NCBI RefSeq assembly: GCF_900104395.1
Contig: NZ_FMXX01000028.1
Length of the DNA stretch: 36,407 nucleotides
Source of the DNA: Fusobacterium_C necrophorum
GTDB lineage: Bacteria > Fusobacteriota > Fusobacteriia > Fusobacteriales > Fusobacteriaceae
Reading direction: 5' to 3' (one strand)
Part shown: positions 26,101-30,910 of the stretch, piece after piece
How the letters are laid out: each line of letters starts with the position of its first letter
Numbering within the stretch: position 1 is the first letter of the stretch
Notes under the pieces: model-generated
Told to the model about the DNA's origin: nothing
What the model saw: only the letters and a program-made list of their open reading frames with translations
Database searches by the model: none
Program-made: the position numbers and the translations under genes

Positions 26101-28379
26101 GCGGAGCTAATTCAACAGCATTATTTGCTGGTAGAAATGCTAAGATAGTTAATAAATCAGGAACTTTAACTACCGGTGCTAATTCAGTTGCAATTGCATC
26201 TACAGCCGGAAATATATCGATTGAAGCTCCAACTAACTTTAATGTTGGAGAAAAATCGACATATGTTTATTCAGAAAGGGGAACAGGAACAAATAAAGCA
26301 AATATTAGCTTAAGTGATTACAGCATAGGTATGTATACTAAACAAGGAAAAATGGTAAATAAAGGAAGTATAACAGTAGGTAAATCACTAGTGACTTCAA
26401 CTTCAACAGATATATCCGTTGCTATGGCAACAGAAAAAGGTGAAATTACAAATGATGGAACAATCTTAGTACCAGAAAAATGGGGAGTAGGAATGTTGGC
26501 AAATGGTAAAGATGGAGTAGCTGGTGATCCAAGAAAAGCAACGAATAATGGAACTATAAAAGTTGATGGTGAATTAGCTTATGGAATGATGGCAGCTAAT
26601 AAATCTACATTAATAAATAATAGTATTATTGATGTTAATGGTAAAAAAGCAAGAGGTATGGCAGCTACTGAAAATTCAACTATCATTAATAGTAGTACAG
26701 GAGTAATAACTGTTAACGAAGAAGGTGCACAAGGAATTTATGTGGATGGAGGCTCTAAGGTAGATAACAGAGGTATTATAAATGTAAATGGGGTAGCTAG
26801 AACAGGAATCTTTAATGGTGGAGGAACTATATTAAATAAAGGAACTATAAACCTAAGTGGAGGAGCAACTGCTACTAAAGAACATAGTACAAATTTAGAA
26901 GTTGGAAAAATAGAAATAAAAGGAGCAAAAGTTATATTTGATGGAGTAGAAGTTATCAACAGTGGAGCGATAAATCTTCCGGAAGCTTTAGATTTTGGAA
27001 CTATGAAAATAGGAACAACAGCTGGAAATGTTGGAACAATAAATTCCAAAACATTTGGAAAAGGAGAATTTATAGTTCTTCCAAACTCAACTCTAGGCAC
27101 AAATAAAGATGCTTACACGATTCAATATTTAGGTGGCTTTAAAAATATTCCAAATAATGGAGAACTAAGTGCAATTTCTCATTCAGCATCATTTATAGCT
27201 GGCATTCAAAATGATGTCACTGATCCTACAAAGCCAATAGCAAGAATAGTTTTAGCAAGAATCCCTTATACAGAATTAACTGCCGGAACAAAAGCTATTG
27301 AATTTGGAAAAGGGCTGGATGAACTTTATAAAAACCTTTCTAATAAAAATCCTAAGGCTCCTGAATTCAAAATATTTGATGCCTTAAAGATAATATCAGA
27401 TAAAGATGAATTAGGGTCAACATTTGATAAAGAATTAAGAGGGAATATATATGCTAATGTTCAAAGAAGAATGTTTGAAATAGGAGATACTTTTACAACT
27501 TCATATAATAATTTAAAGAATAATGAATTATATGCAAAGAAAAGATTTAAAGCCGGAGCAATAGTGACAGGTGGAAAATCTAAAGATAAAAATGCAGGTG
27601 TAGAAGATTATAAATCAAATACTCTTGGAACAATAGTGATGTATGAAAAAGATTATGCAAAATATGGAAGAAGTACAAATATCAGCCTAGGATTTACAGA
27701 AACAAAATTTAATTTTGATTTAGGTTCAAAAGAAAGAGTACACTCTCTACATTTAGGAACAGGTTATGAAGATTTATTGGCAGATAATAAATTGAAATTC
27801 TCAACTAGAGGACAAGTAACAATAAGCCGACATAATACGAAGAGAAAAATTCATCTAAGTAATGGTGTATTTGAGAATAAAGGTAAGTACTGGTCAGAAA
27901 TGATAGAATGGAAGAATATGTTGCGTTATGAAATTCCAACTGTAGGTGGAAGAATGACAGCAGGAGTATTTGGAACATTTGATTTAGGATACGGAAAATT
28001 CAAAAACATCTCTGAAAATGGAGACGGAGTTGAACTAAAAATTAAATCTGAAAGGATCCATTCTGTAAAACCAGGAATTGGAGCAGATATAACATTACGT
28101 CATTACACAAAGAATGGAAAAATAAGCTTAGTAGGAACTGCAACAGCTGAATATGAATTAGGAAAAATTTATGACGGAGCCAATCAAGCAAAAATCAAAA
28201 ATTCATCAGCAGCTTATTATGACTTAGAAAAAGCAAAAGAACTAAAGGATATTTATAAAGTTGGTGCGCAACTACAATATGAAACAAATTCAGGACATAA
28301 GTTAGGAATTGGAGTAGTAAGAGAAGAAGGAAGTATAAGAGCAACAAGATATGGTGTAAACTTAATGTATAAGTTCTAA
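17169..28379 (+). CDS. Giant RadD/Fap2-type autotransporter adhesin (type Va)
   Basis: The product has 3736 residues. A long signal peptide (residues 1-37, charged start, FSFLIAFLITGTFSFA) is followed by a coiled coil at about 39-72, the Fusobacterium autotransporter-associated N-terminal region. A Val/Pro/Thr-rich stalk covers about 178-315 and includes a 40-residue imperfect tandem repeat (IAVGAINVNTP / IAIGAINVGTP, 120 bases apart). A very long beta-solenoid passenger runs to about 3300, with dozens of GIY/GVYxxxx turns (for example AVGIYAENA, IGIYAKATS, VGIYLTDES). The C-terminal barrel occupies about 3455-3736 and ends YGVNLMYKF with the terminal Phe. I saw no cysteine in it. The length is close to Fap2 and RadD of F. 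nucleatum, which bind host cells and other bacteria; ligand here is unknown. The start has GGGGGAGATAAA upstream. No clear terminator follows. Confidence 0.93.
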   Translation: MKKSEMEKTLKRYLKRKIRYSFSFLIAFLITGTFSFASELSRKELLLRIKIEREKLEEMLRENERSLNKLRKENIKLVKEADFYVKPEKATGVSFLAEYRDSHSVEKEWKGSRRENTSMDGKRGLFNSELSFQTSENLTENEKTLLEATKYTNTVDKRSSGWLNMSPSYSKNTNIYDAEARVFILPVVNPPTVKTPVVPTVSFTTPTAPAELRISEPSLINIAVGAINVNTPVVTVPTVNIPASPTTPATPLVAVNEPNMSIAIGAINVGTPAALTVPSLTAPIVNVNVSPNVPPSIVPPNPTVVPPDSPEAPNFGVYVRKRGNWLRGVSGVDSDDNDNNSGFNNFDRRIDRWVGVNNTNTSINNAPFFSLNGTISGKDGKRDSQVIAISEWNSDGTLKKITNKYTDIKHDTATKDLHPTNAWFNPASLSKSETPFQGVDANTLTSNEDNASQGNADSKKTDNLIANKRQQNWIFQGAPTLVKDMTITVGGLGYDKKIPYKDSTDKVIGTYAPNQGTAIFAQTRGVRMKNVQINLQGHTTVADIDSQGNYEAKFENVDIDIKNEYNTIFSLSSVTTNRHRYHNSDNLAPHATDSSPSSLYADFGWGAYEGDTATDNNGINLGTTNLKARTSNNAIFYLLAAATHRWNGDKTQTHTIPAGLTSQGNNGKTYIVNPGAYTTYYPSPGNIKFENAGNIEFTGSGNAAAWLRSFVPDRREVLRYSSGTLVTISGATKPIVNLGNIKLYGDKNVAYYFANHNTRPNENAIFQGDLKVNVEMGTKLSDSGTGTQQGTGNISGGSNTKSEKNVAVFVASGQRPEMNTKSAGTDNFKHYYPATLSHKLTETDINQYGTGLLKKIHGIDPTKQDPSRNDIGAWQLGTNADIKAKITNFNLSDFTTKFGKYSKDSIGLVAKNGTVVDLGGSSLISDNAEPGAEQNIMVYAEGVWFNPRKALTQSTLDREAYARGESPTGQKYISDFNTTVNLKNNMEMKSIKSTALFAKSGAKIDSTNNDVTMTGHSSKAVLAHGTYKYESQKIVNSDNTAAGTQPDTTIIVKNITATADGTVADEKNANIAAAAISQDNSGKGSANVSVTVKEKVDVHGVAAFARGEKATVTIEGKNSTITSGKNAGLVAKDGGTVNFGGGTMKHDTENAVAFFSEKTNSLTSKLNFKGTTTVDISKGIVFFGDKEDYSKTNTPASGETGRYTGMENLTVNLTGNGVNLGVFKDVNATWDGTDTYVDGLKVIPKVAGIVTKGHWYKSALEKGTLTVKTDVDRDHISSGATVGDRFNDITMERTKVILTDAKKITSSSGKGLAMASNSSANSNTESGYTVEKGAIKIANGSNPTTAAYVDFGHIDVKNAGGLEVTRGIAAYGVNGSTIKNEGTIKATDGTASQNIGIVALAQKQGINPPTTTQDDYGKVANKGSGNKWAEVINKGNIEVAGKDAIGIYLKNNYDGITTPGTVTTPVPKSEMLITNEGKISVGEAGKAIVMQSTHKTGGTLTLKDSGTKQDIKVGKDGIGVYTEYSDIKFDGNYGMAIAEGGVAIQMTGDSKISTTGTNDVLTVEYKGAANGTAMALGYEEQLLDGSSTPKTTTSFENNLHIKLENTDAAKVLVGLYASKGTGFTVNDSVSGKLTNKGNIESKYTGSYGILSKGVEIENTGVITVGDITKTTSEAVGIYAENAALTTDGDKIKVLGHGTSTAPTATPIGIYAKATSALETAKTIAINKGTSAMEVTGKNAVGIYLTDESTNNEQLRLKNKSDISLDNSTTPTERRIGILARNAKSATNETNSTIKVKKNNIGIYNDNSILTHSGTLEVKHDENGSENIGAHNIGKYFTFNVKKSGTNSGLLDVEGRNSTIGISALTSSTNKGTINLENAEIKVKASSLEDGKIPLGIYAKGNNIAVNSATGANQTKFTVSPNAVGAYLEGNATTTLKGNYKFNLSSEDTKAKVAVGTFFRGGSFVATDSAQNEKVTIESTATATNTHGAIRPIGLFYGEGSTKNEADIEIASTSKEVIGMYGKNLTTGTNTFTNKGKIDVNAKGIGAYFSGTNVANEGKVSITAAEGYGLYLQGGNSYTTANMTAAGKSSIATLVSGTGAKFENKSTTTISATGDKAVGVYVEKEAEFINSGILKSDLAANLPTTSGSIGGFALKGKITNNGSVNSKNVGFYGTDTSTITNTGAINIADGVAILADNKTIVNATAGKIEGTANKLSGIIAQNKSTVNLSGTNISLTGNKSIGISLDGSSKARLRGGNITVGAEGLGLYAKNSSVDLNSYNGTFSMGNKGIAMFADNSSINGGPLNVNYNGVDVGVGIYYKGGTSAVNNTTITYTGSKLVNIFTEGIAFTNKASQTVQTEGIGIYAKGGTVQNEAALTLAGDKTVGIFLDNGAKLNMTSVGNISGGTATNYKVGIYAKEGVIEGNQNYNFGVNNGVALYLDDKGRSTYTGTLNLTAASEAGKRAIGIYTAKSSTPKNIISNINVSKADGIGLFLEGDATKGSTVNYSGTLSIASPSTAAYGIGALLQNKSTFNLTSTGKVKIAGTNNIGFYVQEGGNLQVSGGTVENTADGIFAYLDKGKLHFTKGSTPNITFLNAFVTKAGGEIKNETKILVGTKGLQAAAGAKIENTATGEINASIDKARALVGTGAGTTVQNSGNIKLDGKESVALYITDNAVATSSGSVEVAKNSVAYYAKDNGLINVSGSATIGESSSLFYVDKGKINYTGTDIVLPNKTTALTLTEVPATVNFNNKNITVGEGGVGIYLTKNAEINSGNNPIQNLVKINVNKKASGIFIGNTKNFESAAAIDLIDEEALGVYSTGSGNLTYTGNINSNKLKTKGIVHIGAGNTTNAGMIKLLGDASIGVYAANGGVLTNSGTVEIAKGISGATTVGLYGKNLSEIKNTNKIKMQENAIGIYGKNTKVINTGIIENAGKNNNGIYTVESDVENTGKIALGDSSNGIYVDSATGKTITNSGDIKVGGANSTALFAGRNAKIVNKSGTLTTGANSVAIASTAGNISIEAPTNFNVGEKSTYVYSERGTGTNKANISLSDYSIGMYTKQGKMVNKGSITVGKSLVTSTSTDISVAMATEKGEITNDGTILVPEKWGVGMLANGKDGVAGDPRKATNNGTIKVDGELAYGMMAANKSTLINNSIIDVNGKKARGMAATENSTIINSSTGVITVNEEGAQGIYVDGGSKVDNRGIINVNGVARTGIFNGGGTILNKGTINLSGGATATKEHSTNLEVGKIEIKGAKVIFDGVEVINSGAINLPEALDFGTMKIGTTAGNVGTINSKTFGKGEFIVLPNSTLGTNKDAYTIQYLGGFKNIPNNGELSAISHSASFIAGIQNDVTDPTKPIARIVLARIPYTELTAGTKAIEFGKGLDELYKNLSNKNPKAPEFKIFDALKIISDKDELGSTFDKELRGNIYANVQRRMFEIGDTFTTSYNNLKNNELYAKKRFKAGAIVTGGKSKDKNAGVEDYKSNTLGTIVMYEKDYAKYGRSTNISLGFTETKFNFDLGSKERVHSLHLGTGYEDLLADNKLKFSTRGQVTISRHNTKRKIHLSNGVFENKGKYWSEMIEWKNMLRYEIPTVGGRMTAGVFGTFDLGYGKFKNISENGDGVELKIKSERIHSVKPGIGADITLRHYTKNGKISLVGTATAEYELGKIYDGANQAKIKNSSAAYYDLEKAKELKDIYKVGAQLQYETNSGHKLGIGVVREEGSIRATRYGVNLMYKF
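17821..18060 (+). repeat. 120-bp imperfect tandem repeat in the autotransporter stalk
   Basis: The block containing GGAGCAATAAATGTG at 17841 recurs exactly 120 bases later at 17961, with similar flanks (TATAG, ACACCGG). Each unit codes for 40 residues of a Val/Pro/Ala/Thr-rich segment. Two units are seen, the second somewhat diverged. Confidence 0.7.
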
Positions 28380-28446
28380 GTTTTTACAAAAATATACTGC
28401 ACAGAACTGTTGCAAATTAAATAATTAAGTCCCAAAAGAAAAAAAT

Positions 28447-28558
28447 GAGAGTGTAGAAAAAAGTCTGTAAATTATTAAAAAATATAGTCTTCTATGATAG
28501 AATATTACATATCATAGGAGGCTATTTTTATGAAAGAAAAAAAGAAATTTACAAAGTA
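28447..28558 (+). mobile_element. IS256-type element, left-end fragment
   Basis: A terminal repeat starting GAGAGTGTAGAAAAAAGTC closely matches the end of the IS256-type element at 35660 (GAGACTGTGAAAAAATTTC), and CTGTAAA and TCTTCTATGAT are shared further in. Behind it are AGGAGG and ATG (28530) followed by KEKKKFTK and a stop at 28556-28558. This is the promoter-proximal end and the first nine codons of a transposase; the rest is missing. CTATGATA/TATCATAG (28493-28518 area) can fold a hairpin over the RBS, as transposase genes often do to limit read-through translation. Confidence 0.65.
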
Positions 28559-28583
28559 AAACCGTTAACGGAATGTCATCTTT

Positions 28584-29120
28584 CTATACCATTTTCTTTT
28601 TTTCTTCTTCTCGTTCTAACACAATTTTCTCCAATTTTAAAAAATTGAGGCATCTTTTTTTTATATTTTCATATCCCGAGGAATAAGAAATGATTTCATA
28701 TAATTTTTCTGCTTTTGCTGCTATATTCTTTTCATCTATTTTTTTTAATTCATATTTTAATAAATGAATATAGTTCGATTTTTCAATCAAGTTTTCAAAT
28801 TTTCTATATTTATCTATTTCTGAATATTTAACAAAAGTGATTTTGTTTTTTGGAACAGGAAACATAAAATTAATATTAACAACACTAATTAACTTTTTAG
28901 TTTTATCACTATATATTTTAAAAAAATCTAAATCTTCTTTTAATTTGTTATGCCTTGGTTTTGCTGAAGAAATTTGTGAAACATAAACAAGTCCGTTTCT
29001 CTCAAATAAAGGAGCAAAAAAAGGTTTAAAATACTCTTTCCCATATTCTGCATGCGGAATCCTGGAATCTATTGTTTTTAAAAATTGAATATATTCTTTA
29101 TCAATACTACACCAGTACAT
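28584..29120 (-). CDS. toxN: Type III toxin-antitoxin endoribonuclease ToxN/AbiQ
   Basis: A 178-residue protein, the usual length of the ToxN/AbiQ family (about 170). Family features are the N-terminal MYWCSIDKEYIQFLK, the GLVYVSQISSAKPRHNKLK block (SSxKPRH, residues 51-57, the region holding active-site and RNA-binding residues in ToxN and AbiQ), DFFKI and INFMFPVP (84-90). The family cuts RNA at A-rich sites and is held inactive by a repeat RNA encoded just upstream. All of that is present here: three repeats, a terminator between repeats and toxin, and AGGAGG five bases before the ATG. The protein seems complete. AbiQ is an anti-phage abortive-infection protein, so phage defence or element stability is the likely role (family knowledge). 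The 3' end lies next to an IS256-type fragment. Confidence 0.9.
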   Translation of the reverse strand: MYWCSIDKEYIQFLKTIDSRIPHAEYGKEYFKPFFAPLFERNGLVYVSQISSAKPRHNKLKEDLDFFKIYSDKTKKLISVVNINFMFPVPKNKITFVKYSEIDKYRKFENLIEKSNYIHLLKYELKKIDEKNIAAKAEKLYEIISYSSGYENIKKRCLNFLKLEKIVLEREEEKKKMV

Positions 29121-29135
29121 AAAAACCTCCTATGA

Positions 29136-29168
29136 AAAAATAGAGAAAGAAACTCTTTCTCTATTTTT
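29136..29168 (-). terminator. Terminator between antitoxin RNA and toxN
   Basis: A perfect 15-bp stem (AAAAATAGAGAAAGA with its complement, loop of three) is followed on the minus strand by a six-T run ending just before the toxN RBS. In toxIN operons a terminator at this place lets only part of the transcription reach the toxin, so the RNA antitoxin is in excess. Confidence 0.88.
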
Positions 29169-29177
29169 ACTATTATA

Positions 29178-29277
29178 CCGATTTTTTACAGGATTCGTAA
29201 CCTCTATATATGCCGATTTTTTACAGGATTCGTAACCTCTATATATGCCGATTTTTTACAGGATTCGTAACCTCTAT
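29178..29277 (-). ncRNA. toxI: ToxI-type RNA antitoxin: three tandem repeats, 35-bp period
   Basis: A 28-base core is repeated identically three times (plus-strand positions 29178-29205, 29213-29240, 29248-29275) with the same 7-base linker between, giving 2.85 units of 35 bases. On the transcribed minus strand each core reads AGAGGTTACGAATCCTG followed by a run of six A and TCGG. AGGTT/AATCCT can pair within a unit (one bulge), consistent with a folded pseudoknot unit, and the A-run is a good candidate for the ToxN cleavage site. Known ToxI RNAs have about 2.8-5.5 repeats of about 34-36 nucleotides, so number and period fit. A promoter lies just upstream and a terminator downstream. Fold and cleavage position are inferred. 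Confidence 0.88.
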
Positions 29278-29287
29278 TATTTTTTAT

Positions 29288-29316
29288 AGAATAACATATT
29301 TTTCTTCTTTTTTCAA
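29288..29316 (-). promoter_or_regulatory. toxIN promoter
   Basis: Minus-strand TTGAAA (29311-29316), a 17-base spacer and TATTCT (29288-29293). The expected start, about 7 bases further at roughly 29281, falls immediately before the first repeat (29277), as expected for the RNA antitoxin transcript. Confidence 0.78.
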
Positions 29317-29336
29317 GAAATATTTTATTTTACTAC

Positions 29337-29685
29337 TTAAATTTTACAACTTAAAACAAGATTCCAAAACGGCAACACCTACACCGGGAAGAGAAAGTAA
29401 AAATCCAATAGATTATCTTAAAAAGATGACAAAACGTGATGAACAGTTGGCTTTCTACCTAGGGACAAATTGTCCCCAGATAGAAATGAAATCATCCAAT
29501 GGTAAAAAAAGAAAAATATTGGCAGGAAATATGAAAGATATTTTCCGTATTATTCAGTCCATTCCATCTCCTAAAGCAGAACCCTTCAAGCTATGGTTAG
29601 CAGAAGTAGGAAAAGAGTGAATTGATGAAATCATCGATCCGGAACTTACGATTGATAGAGTATTGGAAACCTATCTGAAAAAAGT
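29337..29685 (+). pseudogene. Bro-N family protein, core/C-terminal fragment with internal stop
   Basis: The frame reads SKNPIDYLKKMTKRDEQLAF, then LGTNCPQIEMKSSNGKKRK, then IFRIIQSIPSPKAEPFKLW and LAEVGKE, the conserved core of the Bro-N/antirepressor-like family. An in-frame TGA at 29618-29620 stands where Arg is normal (E-R-IDE), and the family sequence continues IDEIIDPELTIDRVLETYLKK to about 29685, where homology ends. The N-terminal part is missing and no start or RBS is present; upstream lie the toxIN promoter and repeats. It overlaps in alignment with the fragment at 15443-15655 (YLKKM...NCPQ vs VLKKR...NCKQ) and differs in sequence, so it derives from a different copy. Confidence 0.75.
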
Positions 29686-29725
29686 TCATACACTCCCCCT
29701 ACTCCCCTTGACTTTAAACACTTTT

Positions 29726-30895
29726 TTATTTTAAAAATTCAAGAGCCAAAGAACTAAATAAAAGAACCCCTTTTTTTAAAATACTTTCGTCAATATTGAA
29801 TTTTGGATTATGAAGGGGTTCATTTCCTTCATAACCTGTACCCAGCCAAAAAAAAGCACCCTTATAGTCATTTAAATAAAATGCAAAATCTTCTGCACAC
29901 ATTGATGGTTCTTTAGCTTCTATTACGAATTCTTCTCCTATGTATTTTTTAAAAACTTCTTTAGCAAATTCAACAGCTTCCTCATCATTGATTAAAGAGC
30001 AATATCCTCTTTCATAATCAAGAGAACTCTTAGTTCCAAAAAAATTATCTATGGCATTTAAGCTATCACTCAGTCTTTTTTCAATAAAATCTCTAACAGC
30101 TGGATTAAAAGTTCTACACGTTCCTTCTATTTTAACACTTTCAGCAACTACATTGTATCTAACCCCGGCATTCATAGTTCCAATACTAAAAACAATATTT
30201 TCCATAGGACTAATTTCCCTTGAAAGAATAGATTGAGCAGCTACAATCCAGTTTGCAGCTGCAACTAAAGCATCGATACTTTTATCGGGTTCTGCTGCGT
30301 GTCCAGCTTTACCGGTAATATCTATGAAAAAATGATCAGAGGCAGCCATACAAGGACCTTTTTTTAATACTATTTTTCCAACTTCTTTTTCAGGCCAAAC
30401 ATGCAATCCATAAATTCTATCAATTCCTTCAAGAGCTTTGCTTGCTATAATTCTTTTAGCACCGCCTTGGGGAGAAGCTTCTTCAGCAGGTTGAAAAATC
30501 AGTAAAATCTCACCATTTATATGTTTTTCAAATTTCTTTAAAATTTTTGCAGTTCCCAAAAGGATAGCCATATGTGCATCATGTCCACAGGCGTGCATAA
30601 TACCATTTTTTTGAGACTTATAAGAGACTTCATTTTTTTCTTGTACTGGTAAGGCATCCATATCAGCTCTAAATGCAATTTTTTTACCGGGATGTTTACC
30701 CAAAATTTTTGCAATAATTCCATAATTATTTTTTTGTCTTTCATAGTTAATACCTAAATTTTCAAGAATTTTTGCAATATATTCAGAAGTATTTTTTTCT
30801 TGATTTGATAATTCAGGGTTTTTATGGATATGTCGTCTCCACTTTATTATCTCTTTTTCAATATCTTTTATATTTTTTTCAAGAAATTTTTTCAT
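29726..30895 (-). CDS. M20 family amidohydrolase (N-acyl amino acid/hippurate hydrolase type)
   Basis: A 389-residue metallopeptidase-family enzyme. Metal and catalytic motifs appear in order: RADMDALP (76-83), MHACGHDAHM (100-109, with Cys103 and His105), QPAEE (135-139), GLHVWP (163-168) and C-terminal LHNPKFN. The dimerisation (lid) domain lies at about 185-295 with GKAGHAAEPDKSID. The M20D group removes the acyl group from N-acyl amino acids or related aminoacyl conjugates in the cytoplasm. It is the last gene of a minus-strand operon, 15 bases after the AbgT-family transporter, with a weak RBS (GGTGATT). It is a paralogue of the enzyme at 32503-33684. Exact substrate unknown. Confidence 0.88.
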   Translation of the reverse strand: MKKFLEKNIKDIEKEIIKWRRHIHKNPELSNQEKNTSEYIAKILENLGINYERQKNNYGIIAKILGKHPGKKIAFRADMDALPVQEKNEVSYKSQKNGIMHACGHDAHMAILLGTAKILKKFEKHINGEILLIFQPAEEASPQGGAKRIIASKALEGIDRIYGLHVWPEKEVGKIVLKKGPCMAASDHFFIDITGKAGHAAEPDKSIDALVAAANWIVAAQSILSREISPMENIVFSIGTMNAGVRYNVVAESVKIEGTCRTFNPAVRDFIEKRLSDSLNAIDNFFGTKSSLDYERGYCSLINDEEAVEFAKEVFKKYIGEEFVIEAKEPSMCAEDFAFYLNDYKGAFFWLGTGYEGNEPLHNPKFNIDESILKKGVLLFSSLALEFLK

Positions 30896-30910
30896 AAATA
30901 ATCACCATTA

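Noticed and set aside
17693..26900. Several antisense frames of 70-200 codons under the autotransporter
   Set aside because: They lie opposite a long low-complexity coding frame, lack ribosome binding sites and have no recognisable domain; they follow from the repetitive Thr/Ala/Gly codons of the sense strand.
28562..28571. CCGTTAACGG palindrome before the toxN stop
   Set aside because: A perfect 10-mer, but isolated and without promoter context or a T-run; too short to interpret.
29178..29277. Short tandem repeats resembling a small CRISPR array
   Set aside because: The linkers are only 7 bases and identical to each other, there are no variable spacers and no cas genes. The position between promoter, terminator and toxN fits an RNA antitoxin.
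29210..29620. 136-codon plus-strand frame starting inside the repeats
   Set aside because: Its first part is only the repeats translated on the wrong strand. Real similarity to a Bro-N protein starts at about 29337 and has no start codon.
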